This document shows, piece by piece, positions 6,753 through 17,814 of a stretch of 38,859 nt of DNA. The notes beneath the pieces are model-generated. The model was not told the origin of the DNA. It ran no database searches and saw nothing but the letters and a program-made list of their open reading frames with translations. Origin of the DNA: an uncultured Gammaproteobacteria bacterium (GTDB lineage Bacteria > Pseudomonadota > Gammaproteobacteria > Arenicellales > JAANXG01); contig CAMYIN010000112.1 in the NCBI GenBank assembly GCA_947258495.1, positions 1-38,859 of the forward strand, read 5' to 3'. Every line of letters starts with the position of its first letter. The stretch's first letter is position 1. The position numbers were made by a program, and so were the translations under genes.

Positions 6753-9436
6753 TTGATTTGGCGCACCGTTGCGGGACCGCTCGGCTCCTCGAGGCTCTTG
6801 AGTACGATCTCGCGCACGTCGGGCGACAGCTGGCGTGCCCGGAGTACGGCTTCGATATGCGCGCGCATCAGTTGAGAGCGTTGCGGTTCGTAGCGGCGCC
6901 ATTGATTGAATGCGCTCATGAGGTAGGCCGCCATCTGTGGATTGACGGCGTCGAGCCGCAGCACCCAATCCGCCACGAAATCGTATCCGCTGCCGGAGAG
7001 AGCGTGGAAACGCACCGCGTTCGAGTGCGCAAAAGTGCCTAGGAGCGCACGTACCCGGTTTGGATTTTCGTGATTGAACGCCGTGTGCCGCGTGAGGCGG
7101 CCCACGTGCTCCAGGGCATTTTGCCGGGACGAAGCCGCCTGGATGCAGAACCACTTGTCCACCACCAGGGGCTCCTGCCTCCATCGATGATAGAACGTGT
7201 CGCGCGCTTCCTCCCATTCGGGGCAGGCGACGTGGCCCAACAGGGCCAACGCGGCGCTGCAGTCGGTCATGTTTTGTGCCTCCTGAAACTGATCGAAAGC
7301 CCTCGGCATCGCGTTTGCCACCTGCGCCTTCACGAGGAACTCGAGACACAGGTTCTTGATTGCGCGTTTGCCGACAGCTTCCTCGTCCAGGGGTGAGGCC
7401 GCGATATCTCGGTTTTGTTCGTAGACGTGGATGAATTCACTTGCCAGAGCCTCTCCCAAGGCACGCCAGACGGCGTTGCTCGCCGCGTGCACGAGGTCGG
7501 GATCAATGCTGGCGACAAACTCCGACACATAGGATTCCTCAGGCAGTCGCAACAGTTCCGCGCTGAGGGCACGATCGGACGTGTCGTTCAGGAGGACATG
7601 GCGAAAGGCCTCCAGATACGGGCGCGGGATCCCCGCTTTGTCGCTGTGGGCGGGTCGTTCGATGGCGCCCAGCATCAGTTCCAGGGCGATTTCCTGGGCC
7701 GCGTTCCAGCGGGAAAACGCGTCGTCGTCCCGCGACATCAACAGGCATCGTTGTTCTAACGTGCGCGGGATTCGAAGTTTCACCGGCGACGAGAAATCGC
7801 GCAGCGCCGATACCACGGGCGGCTCCGTGACGCCTTGCAGCACGAATCGGGCGCGGTCCTCGCGCAGCAGCAAGCGGCGTTCCCGCTGCGCAGGTTGGTC
7901 GTCGCCGCCAACGGTAAACCGCAGCTGTCGGCCTTCCTTACCCAGCAGCGCGACCGAGAACAAGACCGGGAACGGCTTTTTCACGGCTTGTCCGGGCGTC
8001 GGTGGGCAGCGCTGCGTCAGCTCCAGCGATAGGCATTGCTCGGTGGCGTCGTAATCGGATTCCACCGTCACCTCGGGCGTGCCCGCCTGGCTGTACCAGA
8101 GGTCGAACTGGGACAGATCTGCGCCGCCCGCCCGGGCCAGCGCCGAGAGGAAGTCGTTCGTGGTCGCCGCTCGGCCGTCGAAGTGCTCGAAATAGTAATC
8201 CGTGCCGCGGCGAAAGTCCTGCGGGCCGAGCAGCCGATACAACATGCGGATTATCTCCGCCCCCTTGTTGTACACGGTGACGGTGTAAAAGTTGTTGATC
8301 TCCTGATAGCTTTCCGGCCGCACCGGATGGGCCATGGGGCCGGAGTCCTCCATAAACTGCCGGGTGCGGAGGACATTGATGTCCCTGATGCGCTTCACCG
8401 CGGCGGAACCCAGGTCGGCGCTGAATTGCTGATCCCGGAATACGGTGAATCCCTCTTTCAGGCTGAGTTGAAACCAGTCCCGGCAGGTAACGCGGTTTCC
8501 CGACCAGTTGTGGAAATATTCGTGCCCAATGACCGATTCAATATGTGCATAATCGGCATCGGTGGCGGTGTCCGGCCTGGCCAGTACGTAACGAGAATTG
8601 AATATGTTGAGTCCCTTGTTCTCCATAGCCCCCATGTTGAAATCGTCAACGACGACGATCATATACACGTCGAGGTCGTATTCGCGCCCGTAGTCTTCTT
8701 CGTCCCAGCGCATGGCCTTTTTCAACGACCGCATGGCGTGTTCGCATTTCTCCAGGTGTTCCGCCCGAGCGTAGATACGCAGGAGCACCGTCCGGCCGGA
8801 GCGGGTCTCGAACGAGTCCTCCATACAGTCCAGATTGCCCGCCACCAGCGCGAACAGATAACTCGGCTTGGGGAACGGGTCTTCCCAGCGCACCCAATGG
8901 CGGCCGTCCTTGTTCACGCCGCCTCCGACGGCGTTGCCGTTGCACAACAGGAGCGGATAACGCTCGCGATCTGCGGAAATCGTGGTGGAGTAGCGCGACA
9001 GTACGTCCGGGCGATCAAGGAAAAACGTGATCCGCCGAAATCCTTCCGCCTCGCACTGGGTACAAAAGATTCCACCGGAGAGATAGAGCCCGGTAAGCGC
9101 CTTGTTCTGGTTGGGATGAATTTCGTTTTCTACCTGCAGATGGAACGCGTCGGGAACGGTTGCGATCGAGAGGCGGTCGTGCGTCAAACCATACTGGTGC
9201 GGTTCCAGCGGCAGGCCGTCCACGGCCAACGAAATCAGGGTGAGCGCGGTACCGTCCAGTATCAGCGGTCGAGTATGGGCGCCGTTCCTGCGCACGCGGA
9301 GCGAGGACCGAACCCGCGTAGACGCAGCGTTGAGTTCGAGGTGCAGGTCGACGCTGTCGATGAGAAAGTCGGGGGGGCGATAATCTTTGAGAAAGATCGT
9401 ACGGCCGTCGGTCTCGGTTGTAGCGTCCGTTTCCAG
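6749..9436 (-). CDS. pepN: Aminopeptidase N (M1 zinc metallopeptidase)
   Basis: PepN removes N-terminal residues from peptides in the cytosol. The protein shows the exopeptidase motif GAMEN and the zinc-binding HEYFHNWSGNRVTCRDW region with the downstream LKEGFTVFRDQ glutamate, very like E. coli PepN. Homology continues upstream of the first in-frame GTG (9295): the frame encodes TIFLKDYRPPDFLIDSVDL, the normal PepN N-terminus. Between 9436 and that GTG no ATG, GTG or TTG occurs in frame, and a stop closes the frame near 9500. I place the start at CTG 9436, preceded by AGGATCAGG, giving about 895 aa. A GTG 9295 start (848 aa) would cut off conserved sequence. The gene overlaps the next one by four bases. 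Confidence 0.9.
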   Translation of the reverse strand: METDATTETDGRTIFLKDYRPPDFLIDSVDLHLELNAASTRVRSSLRVRRNGAHTRPLILDGTALTLISLAVDGLPLEPHQYGLTHDRLSIATVPDAFHLQVENEIHPNQNKALTGLYLSGGIFCTQCEAEGFRRITFFLDRPDVLSRYSTTISADRERYPLLLCNGNAVGGGVNKDGRHWVRWEDPFPKPSYLFALVAGNLDCMEDSFETRSGRTVLLRIYARAEHLEKCEHAMRSLKKAMRWDEEDYGREYDLDVYMIVVVDDFNMGAMENKGLNIFNSRYVLARPDTATDADYAHIESVIGHEYFHNWSGNRVTCRDWFQLSLKEGFTVFRDQQFSADLGSAAVKRIRDINVLRTRQFMEDSGPMAHPVRPESYQEINNFYTVTVYNKGAEIIRMLYRLLGPQDFRRGTDYYFEHFDGRAATTNDFLSALARAGGADLSQFDLWYSQAGTPEVTVESDYDATEQCLSLELTQRCPPTPGQAVKKPFPVLFSVALLGKEGRQLRFTVGGDDQPAQRERRLLLREDRARFVLQGVTEPPVVSALRDFSSPVKLRIPRTLEQRCLLMSRDDDAFSRWNAAQEIALELMLGAIERPAHSDKAGIPRPYLEAFRHVLLNDTSDRALSAELLRLPEESYVSEFVASIDPDLVHAASNAVWRALGEALASEFIHVYEQNRDIAASPLDEEAVGKRAIKNLCLEFLVKAQVANAMPRAFDQFQEAQNMTDCSAALALLGHVACPEWEEARDTFYHRWRQEPLVVDKWFCIQAASSRQNALEHVGRLTRHTAFNHENPNRVRALLGTFAHSNAVRFHALSGSGYDFVADWVLRLDAVNPQMAAYLMSAFNQWRRYEPQRSQLMRAHIEAVLRARQLSPDVREIVLKSLEEPSGPATVRQIN

Positions 9437-9704
9437 GGTCCTGATCCTCGACGTACGGCTAAAATGGTCGATCGCGTCGGTGCATGGGATTCCTGATCAA
9501 ACCCGGGTCCGGCGGGACGCGGGCGTCGGCCGGCGCCGTATAAGCCTCCCGGTGCTCAAGGAATTTGTTATGCCAAACAAACGGTTAGCCCCTTTAGCTG
9601 CACTCACCCCGGGCGCCGCCCAATGCGCTTCGCAGTCCTCCCGGAAGGACACGACGGACGCACCGGCCTCCATCGCCGGTCGAGTATAGCCAGTGCGTTG
9701 GGGT

Positions 9705-9893
9705 CTAGGCCAGAACTAGTAGTAGAATTACGAACGCTACCACCAGCGCCAGTGGAAACAGCAGTCCCGCCCAGTCTTTTGGGGCGTGCCGGCTTTGCTC
9801 CAACGCGGCCTTCAGTCCCGGTCGAAAGACGAAGATCAGGAGCACGACGAGCGCCCCGACGAGAAGGATTTCCCAGGTTTGCGGTGACTCCAT
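9705..9893 (-). CDS. Small two-helix membrane protein, 62 aa
   Basis: The product has a hydrophobic helix at about residues 8-24, a short amphipathic loop with FRPGLKAALEQS and APKDW, and a second helix to the C-terminus. This helix-loop-helix layout, with a polar loop rich in conserved-looking residues, resembles small conserved gammaproteobacterial membrane proteins of unknown role. It starts at an ATG without a clear ribosome-binding site. The nearest same-strand gene downstream is pepN, 268 bases away, and the DUF465 gene is divergent. No function is proposed. Confidence 0.6.
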   Translation of the reverse strand: MESPQTWEILLVGALVVLLIFVFRPGLKAALEQSRHAPKDWAGLLFPLALVVAFVILLLVLA

Positions 9894-9968
9894 GATCGAA
9901 TATCGTTACTATTAGCAGCGGCGCGGCCGACGATAGATCGTACAAGATCGACCGTCACAGTATCGCAC

Positions 9969-10175
9969 ATGAACGATCAGGAAAACGAGGTGACCCTCCA
10001 GCGAATCTCCGATTTAGAGCTCGAACACCGCGATCTGGATGATGTCATTAAACGCCTGCAGGATGGAATCTATGTGGATCAACTTCAATTAAGGCGTCTG
10101 AAGAAGAGAAAGCTTCAGCTCAAGGACGAGATCACGAAATTGAAAAGCTCGTTGATCCCCGACATCACCGCCTAA
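9969..10175 (+). CDS. DUF465/YdcH-family small protein
   Basis: The 68-aa protein is a predicted helical hairpin: an [15 protein letters not shown] stretch, a turn with a [19 protein letters not shown] helix, and a short tail. This matches the DUF465 (YdcH) family of small cytosolic coiled-coil proteins found across proteobacteria, whose function is not established. It is convergent with metH, whose stop it overlaps by four bases, and divergent from the small membrane protein gene. Confidence 0.85.
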   Translation: MNDQENEVTLQRISDLELEHRDLDDVIKRLQDGIYVDQLQLRRLKKRKLQLKDEITKLKSSLIPDITA

Positions 10176-13100
10176 GCGCCCGGATCGTACCCCAGCACCG
10201 GCGCGAGCCAACGCTCGACCTCGGCGGTCGACATGCATTTACGTTGTGCGTAGTCCGATACCTGGTCCTTCTGTATTTGGGTGACGGCGAAATAGCGCGC
10301 CTGTGGGTGCGACAGATACCAGCCGCTGACTGACGCCGCCGGCCACATCGCGAAATTCTCCGTGAGCGAGATTCCCGCGCGCCGCTCGGGTTGCAGCAGC
10401 GACCACAAGACGGCTTTTTCCGTGTGGTCCGGACACGCCGGATATCCCGGTGCGGGACGAATCCCTCGATAGCGCTCGGCGATGAGGTCTTCGTTGGCGA
10501 GTGCTTCGTCCGCGGCGTATCCCCAAAACTCGCGACGTACCCTTTGGTGCATGCGCTCGGCGAAGGCCTCCGCGAGGCGGTCGGCCAGCGCCTTCAGCAG
10601 TATGCCCTGATAGTCGTCGTGTTCCCGCTCGAACTCCGCGATTTTCTCCTCGATATTGATCCCCGTGGTTACGGCGAAGGCGCCGATGTAATCTTCCTTC
10701 GCCGAGTCCCTGGGAGCAACGTAATCCGCGAGACACAGGTAGCGATCTGTGGGGGCCTTGGTCGCCTGTTGGCGCAAATGATGCAGCGTCGCGATCTTCG
10801 TGTCGCGATCTTCGTCTGTGTAGACATCGATATCGTCGCCTGCGCTATTGGCGGGGAAAAGCCCTATGACTCCGCGCGCGACCAGCCATTGCTCCTCAAT
10901 AATTCGGTCGAGCATGGCCTGTGCTTCTTCGTATAGCCGCGAGGCGGTCTCCCCGACTTCTGGATCGTGCAGTATTTTTGGATATCGCCGTTTCAGTTCC
11001 CAGGCGTGGAAGAAAGGCGTCCAATCGATGTAGTCGCGGATTTCCGCCAGCTCGTAACGATCAAACTGGGTGATACCGGGCATCCGCGGCCGCGGCGGTT
11101 CGTACCCCGGCCAGTCGAATTCGAAGCCCCGGGCCCGGGCCGTCTCCAGCGTCGCGGAACGGGATCTGTGTTGACGCGCGGACCGCTCCGCGCGGATAGC
11201 CGCGTACTCGCGGCGAACCTCGCGGACGTAGTCCGAGCGCCGGTCTGCCGACAACAGCGCCTGCGCCACGCCCACGGCGCGGGACGCGTCCGCGACGTAG
11301 ACCACCGGATGGGGATAGTTGGGCTCGATCTTGAGAGCGGTATGCACCTTCGAAGTCGTGGCTCCGCCTATGAGCAGCGGCTTGGACAGCCCCAGACGGT
11401 GCATCTCTCCGGCAACGTGCACCATTTCGTCGAGGGAGGGCGTGATGAGACCCGACAGACCGACGATATCGCACTGTCGCTCCACCGCAGCCTCGGTGAT
11501 CTTTTCTGCAGGCACCATGACGCCGAGATCGACGATCTCGAAGCCATTGCACTGGAGAACGACGCCGACGATGTTCTTGCCGATGTCGTGTACGTCTCCC
11601 TTCACCGTCGCCAGCAGAACACGGCCTTGCGAACGGCTGTCGTTTTGCCTCTCCTCCTCCAGAAACGGCAGCAGGTACGCCACCGCTTTTTTCATCACCC
11701 TTGCGGACTTTACCACTTGAGGCAGAAACATCTTGCCCGCTCCGAAAAGGTCGCCGACGACGTTCATACCGTCCATCAACGGGCCCTCGATGACGCGCAG
11801 CGGTTGCCCCAGCTGCCGGCGCGCCGCCTCCGTGTCTTCCTCGATGAATTCGGTGACGCCTTTCACGATGGCGTGCTCGAGTCGGTCCGATACCGGCCGC
11901 TGCCGCCAGGAAGGGTCTTCTTGTGTCTGTGCGCCCCCCTCTTCCCGGTACGAATCCGCAACGGCGAGCAATCGCTCTGTAGCGTCTGGACGCCGATTGA
12001 GTACCACGTCCTCGGTGCGCGCCCGAAGTTCCTGCGGTAGTTCCTCGTAGATCGCCAGCTGGCCCGCACTGACGATGCCCATATCGAGTCCGGCCCGTAT
12101 GGCGTGGTATAGAAATACCGAGTGGATCGCTTCGCGCACCGCGTTGTTGCCGCGAAAGGAAAACGAAACGTTGGAGATGCCACCGGACGTCAAGGCGTGG
12201 GGCAGATCGCGCTTCATGAGGCGCACCGCTTCGATGAATTCCACCGCGTAATTGTTGTGCTCCTCCATGCCGGTCGCCACAGCGAAGACGTTGGGGTCGA
12301 AGATGATGTCCTCGGCGGGGAAACCGACCGTTTCCGTAAGCAGCCGGTAGGCCCGGGCACAGATTTCCGTTTTCCGAGCCTGTGTATCCGCCTGCCCTTT
12401 TTCGTCGAACGCCATGACGATCACCGCGGCGCCGTATCGCCGAACCAGTCTCGCCTGTTGCACAAAGGGGCCCTCGCCCTCCTTGAGGCTGATCGAATTC
12501 ACGACGCCCTTGCCCTGCAGGCACTTGAGGCCGGCCTCGAGCACCGACCACTTGGACGAATCGATCATCAGCGGCACCCGCGCGATGTCCGGTTCGCTGG
12601 CGATGAGATTGAGAAAGTTCACCATCTCCGCCGCCGAGTCCAGCAGGCCCTCGTCCATGTTTACGTCGATGAGCTGGGCGCCGTTATCCACCTGTTGGCG
12701 CGCGACCTCCAATGCGGCTTCATAGTCTTGTTCCTTGACCAGTCGACGGAAGCGCGCGGAGCCGGTGACATTGGTGCGCTCTCCGACGTTCACGAACAGC
12801 GAGTCCGGGTGAATGCTGAAGGCTTCCTGTCCCGAGAGTCGGGTCGCGACCGGCAGCGCCGGCAGCGCGCGGGGCGCTTTTGCCGTCACCGCCTCGGCGA
12901 TGGCCTCGATATGGGCGGGTGTGGTCCCGCAGCAACCGCCGACGATATTGAGGAATCCGGCTTGCGCCCATTCTTCGATGTGCCGCGCCATGGCGTCGGG
13001 GCCCAGCTCGTATTCACCGAGCTCGTTCGGCAGACCGGCGTTGGGATGGGCGCTGACGCGCGTCTCGCACACCCGGGACATCTCCTCCACGTAAGGCCGC

Positions 13101-13843
13101 AGCAGGTCCGGTCCCAGGGCGCAGTTCAAGCCGAAAGAGAGTGGCTCGGCGTGGCGCAGTGAGTTGTAAAAGGCCTCGGTGGTTTGCGCCGACAGGGTGC
13201 GACCGGATCGGTCGGTGATGGTGCCCGAGACCATGATGGGCAACTCCCGGTCGAGTTCGTCGCCGAGCTGTTTCACGGCGAAGACCGCCGCTTTGGCGTT
13301 CAAGGTGTCGAACACGGTCTCGACGAGCAGCACGTCCGCCCCACCCTCCACCAGGCCGCGCGCGGATTCAAGATAGTCGCGCACCAGGTCGTCAAAGGTG
13401 ACCGCGCGTGCCGCAGGATTGCTCACGTCGACCGACGTTGAAGACATCCTGCGGGTCGGGCCCAGCACTCCGGCCACGAAGCGTCGGTGATCGTCGGTGG
13501 AGTAGCGATCGGCGGCGCGGCGTGCGAGCGCCGCTGCCGCCAGGTTTAATTCCCGTGCGCACTCCGCGAGGCGGTATTCGGCCAGGTCGCCGGCGGTGGC
13601 GTTGAAACTGTTGGTCTCGATGATGTCCGCACCGGCCTCCAGATAGCGGCCATGAATTTCCTCGATGACGTCTGGGCGGGTGAGAACGAGAAGGTCGTTC
13701 ATGCCTTTGAGCTCGACCGGCCAATTGCGGTAACTCGTTCCACGGTAGTCGTCCTCGGTGAGGCCATAGTCCTGGATCATCGTTCCCATGGCGCCGTCTA
13801 GCACCAGGATGCGCGTTTGCAATGCGGCGGCGAGTTGGGTCAT
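10172..13843 (-). CDS. metH: Cobalamin-dependent methionine synthase
   Basis: MetH transfers a methyl group from methyl-tetrahydrofolate through cobalamin to homocysteine. The 1223-aa length matches E. coli MetH (1227), and all four modules are visible. The homocysteine domain starts with [10 protein letters not shown] and has zinc ligands in GLNCALGPD and GGCCGTTP. The pterin-binding domain carries [11 protein letters not shown]. The cobalamin domain has the lower-ligand motif [12 protein letters not shown]. The C-terminal activation domain has [15 protein letters not shown], which binds SAM. The ATG overlaps the metF stop (ATGA), which couples the two; upstream in-frame codons lie inside metF. 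It is the last gene of the metK-ahcY-metF-metH cluster. Confidence 0.97.
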   Translation of the reverse strand: MTQLAAALQTRILVLDGAMGTMIQDYGLTEDDYRGTSYRNWPVELKGMNDLLVLTRPDVIEEIHGRYLEAGADIIETNSFNATAGDLAEYRLAECARELNLAAAALARRAADRYSTDDHRRFVAGVLGPTRRMSSTSVDVSNPAARAVTFDDLVRDYLESARGLVEGGADVLLVETVFDTLNAKAAVFAVKQLGDELDRELPIMVSGTITDRSGRTLSAQTTEAFYNSLRHAEPLSFGLNCALGPDLLRPYVEEMSRVCETRVSAHPNAGLPNELGEYELGPDAMARHIEEWAQAGFLNIVGGCCGTTPAHIEAIAEAVTAKAPRALPALPVATRLSGQEAFSIHPDSLFVNVGERTNVTGSARFRRLVKEQDYEAALEVARQQVDNGAQLIDVNMDEGLLDSAAEMVNFLNLIASEPDIARVPLMIDSSKWSVLEAGLKCLQGKGVVNSISLKEGEGPFVQQARLVRRYGAAVIVMAFDEKGQADTQARKTEICARAYRLLTETVGFPAEDIIFDPNVFAVATGMEEHNNYAVEFIEAVRLMKRDLPHALTSGGISNVSFSFRGNNAVREAIHSVFLYHAIRAGLDMGIVSAGQLAIYEELPQELRARTEDVVLNRRPDATERLLAVADSYREEGGAQTQEDPSWRQRPVSDRLEHAIVKGVTEFIEEDTEAARRQLGQPLRVIEGPLMDGMNVVGDLFGAGKMFLPQVVKSARVMKKAVAYLLPFLEEERQNDSRSQGRVLLATVKGDVHDIGKNIVGVVLQCNGFEIVDLGVMVPAEKITEAAVERQCDIVGLSGLITPSLDEMVHVAGEMHRLGLSKPLLIGGATTSKVHTALKIEPNYPHPVVYVADASRAVGVAQALLSADRRSDYVREVRREYAAIRAERSARQHRSRSATLETARARGFEFDWPGYEPPRPRMPGITQFDRYELAEIRDYIDWTPFFHAWELKRRYPKILHDPEVGETASRLYEEAQAMLDRIIEEQWLVARGVIGLFPANSAGDDIDVYTDEDRDTKIATLHHLRQQATKAPTDRYLCLADYVAPRDSAKEDYIGAFAVTTGINIEEKIAEFEREHDDYQGILLKALADRLAEAFAERMHQRVRREFWGYAADEALANEDLIAERYRGIRPAPGYPACPDHTEKAVLWSLLQPERRAGISLTENFAMWPAASVSGWYLSHPQARYFAVTQIQKDQVSDYAQRKCMSTAEVERWLAPVLGYDPGA

Positions 13844-14685
13844 AGACCGAGGCGAGACCAGATCTCCCGTGTGGGCCGATGTTTGTTCAGGGTATAGAAA
13901 TGCAGCCCCGGGGCGCCGGCGTCGAGCAGAACGGCACACAGGCGCGCGGTCACGTCGAGGCCGAAGGCGCGCAGCGACGACAGATCGTCCTGGTAGGCTT
14001 CCAGTTTTTTGCGGATCCAGCGCGGGATTTCCGCGCCGCAGTTATCGGAAAACCGCGCCAGTTGGCGGTAGTTGGTGATGGGCATGATGCCCGGCACGAT
14101 GGGGATGTCGATGCCGACGTCGCCGCAGGCCTCGACGAACCTCAGGTAGGCATCGGGGGAATAAAAATACTGGGTGATCGCGGAATCCGCGCCCGCCCGC
14201 ACCTTGCGTTTGAAATTTTCCAGGTCGGCCTTCGGGCTCGGCGCTTCCGGATGGTACTCCGGATAGCAGGCGACTTCGATGTGGAAGGCGTCGCCGGCGG
14301 TCTCGCGGATGAACGCGACCAGCTCGTTGGCGTGCGAGAATTCCCCCCTTTCCACCATCCCCGACGGCAGGTCGCCGCGCAGGGCGACGAGGCGCTTGAC
14401 GCCGATGCGCCGATAGCTTTCCAGCATTTCCTGCACCGTCTGCCGCGAGGTGCCGACACAGGAAATATGCGGCGCGCCGTGTTCGCCGCTGTGCTGAATT
14501 TCGTTGACGATTTCAAAGGTCCCTTCGCGGGTGCTCCCGCCGGCGCCAAATGTGACTGAGAAGAACGCCGGGTGAAGCTCGGCGAGAAGCTCGCGGGTGT
14601 GGCGTAATCCTGCCAGACCTTCGGCGGTCCTCGGTGGGAAAAACTCGAAGCTGAACAGCTGCTGATTGCGGTTGTCGGGCGCCAT
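13840..14685 (-). CDS. metF: 5,10-methylenetetrahydrofolate reductase
   Basis: MetF reduces methylene-THF to methyl-THF, the methyl donor used by MetH. The 281-aa protein starts with [10 protein letters not shown] and has TFGAGGST, the HISCVGTS-type strand, LRGDLPSG and the [12 protein letters not shown] stretch, all characteristic of this FAD enzyme. I chose the ATG at 14685 because it directly precedes the conserved FSFEFFPP segment; a longer frame upstream has no homology and poor composition. It overlaps metH by four bases. A 326-base gap separates it from ahcY, so it may have its own promoter. Confidence 0.96.
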   Translation of the reverse strand: MAPDNRNQQLFSFEFFPPRTAEGLAGLRHTRELLAELHPAFFSVTFGAGGSTREGTFEIVNEIQHSGEHGAPHISCVGTSRQTVQEMLESYRRIGVKRLVALRGDLPSGMVERGEFSHANELVAFIRETAGDAFHIEVACYPEYHPEAPSPKADLENFKRKVRAGADSAITQYFYSPDAYLRFVEACGDVGIDIPIVPGIMPITNYRQLARFSDNCGAEIPRWIRKKLEAYQDDLSSLRAFGLDVTARLCAVLLDAGAPGLHFYTLNKHRPTREIWSRLGL

Positions 14686-15011
14686 CGGAGTACTAGGTCG
14701 TTGTTGTGGTGGCGCCTCGCGCGGCGCTGCTACGCCGGCGAGCCCCGAGTCCCAGACCGAGGGCACGGAGGCGGCGCGCCGAGCACGGAGCTGCCGCGCC
14801 CAAGGCCAAGAGGTGCTTTGGACGCGGTGCAGGCAGGCAACGAAGCGTCGTTTTCACAAATCGTATGTACGGTCACGCATCGTGGGGCAAACGATAGTGT
14901 GCCACTGCCGCTTCCGCAGGCGCAAACCTTGGCCGGTGCGCGTTTTCGCATGGCCGTGGGGCCACCGCGGCGCAGCGGACGGAAACCGACACCGCCGTGG
15001 CGGACCCGGGA
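14686..15011. other. Gap between ahcY and metF with no gene seen
   Basis: This 326-base stretch contains only short overlapping frames without protein character. I looked on the minus strand for the conserved bases of an S-adenosylhomocysteine riboswitch and for a terminator with a T-run after ahcY and found neither. It may carry a promoter or leader for metF-metH, but no convincing -10/-35 pair is visible. Confidence 0.6.
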
Positions 15012-16430
15012 TCAGTAGCGGTAGTTGTCGGACTTGAACGGCCCTTCGACGGGGACGCCGATATAGGCGGCCTGCTCCGGCGTCAAGCTGGTGAGCTGCG
15101 CACCGATCTTCGCGAGATGCAGACGGGCGACCTGCTCATCGAGTTTTTTCGGCAGCACGTACACCTTGTTTTGGTACCGATCCCTGTTGTTGAACAATTC
15201 CATCTGTGCCAGCACCTGGTTGGTGAAAGAATTGGACATGACGAAGCTCGGGTGGCCGGTAGCGCAGCCGAGGTTGACCAGGCGCCCTTCGGCGAGGAGG
15301 ATGATGCGCCTGCCGTCCGGGAAGACGACGTGGTCGACCTGGGGCTTGATGTTCTCCCAGGTATACCGGCGCAGGCTGGCGACGTCGATCTCGTTGTCGA
15401 AATGGCCGATGTTGCAGACTATGGCCTGATCTTTCATCGCCAGCATGTGTTCGTGAGTGATGACGTGCCAGTTCCCCGTGGCGGTCACGAATATGTCCGC
15501 CTCGGCCGCGGCCATGTCCATGGTGACGACGCGGTATCCCTCCATCGCCGCCTGCAGCGCGCAGATGGGATCGATTTCGCTCACCCACACGCTGGCGCCG
15601 AGTCCGCGGAGCGATTGCGCGCAACCCTTGCCGACGTCGCCGTATCCGCACACGAGCGCGACCTTGCCGGCCACCATGACGTCGGTGGCGCGCTTGATGC
15701 CGTCCACCAGCGACTCCCGGCAGCCGTAGAGGTTGTCGAATTTCGACTTGGTGACGGAATCGTTGACATTGAATGCGGGAAACGGGAGCCGGCCCTCTTT
15801 TTCCATGCCGTAAAGCCGGTGCACCCCGGTGGTGGTCTCTTCGGTGACTCCTCGAATGCTTGCGAGCGTCTGCGCGTACCAGCCCGGTTTCGTCGCCAGC
15901 CGGTTTCGGATCGCCGCAAACAAGGCGCGTTCCTCTTCGTTGGAGGGGCGGTCGAGAATGGAGGGGTCCTGTTCCGCCTGCGCGCCCAGCGTCGCCAGCA
16001 AGGTCGCATCGCCGCCATCGTCGAGGATCATGTTCGGGGAGCCGCCGTCGTGCCACTCGAAGATGCGATGGGTGAACTCCCAGTATTCGTCCAGGGTCTC
16101 CCCTTTGAACGCGAAAACCGGTATCTGCTGCGCAGCGATGGCCGCCGCGGCATGGTCCTGGGTCGAATAGATATTGCACGACGCCCAACGCACTTCCGCC
16201 CCCAGGGCTCTCAGGGTTTCGATCAGCACCGCGGTTTGAATCGTCATGTGCAACGAACCCGCGATGCGGGCCCCGCGCAACGGCCGGCGGTCGGCATATT
16301 CTTCGCGAATGGACATGAGCCCCGGCATCTCGGTCTCGGCGATGCGGATTTCTTTGCGTCCCCACTCCGCCAGGGAGATGTCGGCGATCTTGCAATCGGG
16401 CGAAAGTTGTTCAATCGCTTGTGTGCTCAT
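15012..16430 (-). CDS. ahcY: S-adenosylhomocysteine hydrolase
   Basis: AhcY reversibly splits S-adenosylhomocysteine to adenosine and homocysteine, removing the product inhibitor of methyltransferases. The 472-aa protein has the active-site stretch [11 protein letters not shown], the NAD-binding motif [19 protein letters not shown] and the C-terminal SDNYRY. The length is typical of proteobacterial AhcY with its internal insertion. The ATG at 16430 follows a GAGGA ribosome-binding site, and the frame upstream runs into metK and is not coding. It sits 68 bases after metK on the same strand and feeds homocysteine to MetH. Confidence 0.97.
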   Translation of the reverse strand: MSTQAIEQLSPDCKIADISLAEWGRKEIRIAETEMPGLMSIREEYADRRPLRGARIAGSLHMTIQTAVLIETLRALGAEVRWASCNIYSTQDHAAAAIAAQQIPVFAFKGETLDEYWEFTHRIFEWHDGGSPNMILDDGGDATLLATLGAQAEQDPSILDRPSNEEERALFAAIRNRLATKPGWYAQTLASIRGVTEETTTGVHRLYGMEKEGRLPFPAFNVNDSVTKSKFDNLYGCRESLVDGIKRATDVMVAGKVALVCGYGDVGKGCAQSLRGLGASVWVSEIDPICALQAAMEGYRVVTMDMAAAEADIFVTATGNWHVITHEHMLAMKDQAIVCNIGHFDNEIDVASLRRYTWENIKPQVDHVVFPDGRRIILLAEGRLVNLGCATGHPSFVMSNSFTNQVLAQMELFNNRDRYQNKVYVLPKKLDEQVARLHLAKIGAQLTSLTPEQAAYIGVPVEGPFKSDNYRY

Positions 16431-16498
16431 GGATGTCCTCAAAAGTCGATGGTTGCCGATGGTCCGCAACGGGTGGTAAAGACAATGTGAACGGCGGA

Positions 16499-17686
16499 CT
16501 ACGCCGTGCGTAACTCGCCGCGGAGGCCGGCCGCCTCCCGCAGTGCCTCCGCGGTGTCGGTGCGCTCCCAGGTGAATGCCTCCTCGGTACGACCGAAATG
16601 ACCGTAGGCGGCGGTATCCCGGTAGATAGGCCGCAGCAGGTCGAGATGGGCGATCACCGCCCGCGGTCGCAGGTCGAAATGTGAACGCACCAGTTCCTCG
16701 ATATCGTACTCGGGTATGGCGTTGGTGCCGAAGGTATTGACCATGAGCGACACCGGTTTTGCCACCCCGATAGCGTAAGCGACCTGGACCTCGCAGCGCT
16801 CGGCGAGTCCCGCCGCCACCACGTTCTTGGCGACATAGCGCATGGCGTAGGCCGCGGAACGATCGACCTTGGACGGATCTTTGCCCGAAAATGCCCCACC
16901 GCCGTGGTAGGCGGCGCCGCCGTAGGTGTCGACGATGATCTTGCGGCCGGTGAGCCCGCAATCGCCCACCGGACCACCGATGACGAAACGTCCGGTGGGG
17001 TTGACCAGGTAGCGCGTGTCCGAGGCGATCATGGCCGGCGGAAGTACGGGTTGTATGATCTCTTCCACCACCGCCTGTTTCAGCTCTTCATGGGCGACTT
17101 CCGGCGCGTGCTGTGTTGACAGCACCACGGTGTCGATGGCGACGGGCCTGCCGTTCTCGTAACGCACGGTGACCTGGGATTTCGCATCGGGTCGCAGCCA
17201 CGGCAGCGTCCCCCGGCGCCGGACTTCAGCTTGTCTCCGCACCAGCCGGTGCGCATAATCGATCGCGAACGGCATATAGTTTTCCGTTTCCGTGCAGGCG
17301 TAACCGAACATCAGGCCTTGATCTCCGGCGCCCTGCTCCAGGTCGAGCCCTTCGCCCTCGTTTACCCCCTGAGCGATATCCGGGGATTGTTTGTCCAGGG
17401 ATACGACGACCGCACACGAACTGCCGTCGAAACCGAGCTCGGAAGAGTCGTATCCGATGCCGCGTATTGTCCGTCGCACGACGTCCGAATAGTCCACGCT
17501 GGCTCGGGCGGTGATCTCGCCGGCGAGCACCACCATCCCCGTGTTGACCAGCGTCTCGCAGGCGACGCGCGCCTGCGGGTCTTGCGCCAGGAGCGCGTCC
17601 AGCACCGCGTCGGACACCTGATCGGCGACTTTATCCGGGTGCCCTTCGGACACGGATTCGGAGGTGAATAAGTAATTACGAGACAT
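16499..17686 (-). CDS. metK: S-adenosylmethionine synthetase
   Basis: MetK makes SAM from methionine and ATP. The 395-aa protein starts [19 protein letters not shown], the usual N-terminus with the ATP/Mg-binding histidine. It also contains [19 protein letters not shown], the [19 protein letters not shown] phosphate and potassium region, and a GHFGR end. The ATG follows GGGAG at a good distance. It is the first gene of the methionine-cycle cluster and is divergent from the TtcA-family gene across 128 bases that contain an inverted repeat. Confidence 0.97.
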   Translation of the reverse strand: MSRNYLFTSESVSEGHPDKVADQVSDAVLDALLAQDPQARVACETLVNTGMVVLAGEITARASVDYSDVVRRTIRGIGYDSSELGFDGSSCAVVVSLDKQSPDIAQGVNEGEGLDLEQGAGDQGLMFGYACTETENYMPFAIDYAHRLVRRQAEVRRRGTLPWLRPDAKSQVTVRYENGRPVAIDTVVLSTQHAPEVAHEELKQAVVEEIIQPVLPPAMIASDTRYLVNPTGRFVIGGPVGDCGLTGRKIIVDTYGGAAYHGGGAFSGKDPSKVDRSAAYAMRYVAKNVVAAGLAERCEVQVAYAIGVAKPVSLMVNTFGTNAIPEYDIEELVRSHFDLRPRAVIAHLDLLRPIYRDTAAYGHFGRTEEAFTWERTDTAEALREAAGLRGELRTA

Positions 17687-17730
17687 GTATTCGTTGCTCC
17701 CTGGCTCGGTTTCGGACAGCGGGGCCCGAA

Positions 17731-17756
17731 GTCTAACAGTTCTTCTGACTGTAGAC
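17731..17756. repeat. Imperfect inverted repeat in the metK upstream region
   Basis: GTCTAACAGT pairs with ACTGTAGAC across a 7-base centre, with one bulged base. It lies 45-70 bases before metK and about 60 before the divergent TtcA-family gene. It may be an operator or an RNA hairpin in the metK leader. It resembles neither a MetJ box nor a SAM riboswitch that I can recognise. Confidence 0.4.
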
Positions 17757-17814
17757 AGTATTTCGGCGTGCCGCATCCTTTCACGAGGCGGCATCGAGGT
17801 GTAATAATCGCGGC

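Noticed and set aside
6753-7349. A 911-aa version of the TVP38-oxidoreductase starting at 7349
   Set aside because: The extra residues are read out of frame through the end of pepN and have no protein character. TTG 6752 gives a normal TVP38 N-terminus.
9500-9704. Small plus-strand frames between pepN and the 62-aa membrane protein gene
   Set aside because: They overlap the pepN N-terminal region or have biased, low-quality composition and no start signals.
14686-15011. S-adenosylhomocysteine riboswitch before metF
   Set aside because: The conserved core bases expected for that RNA could not be found on the minus strand.
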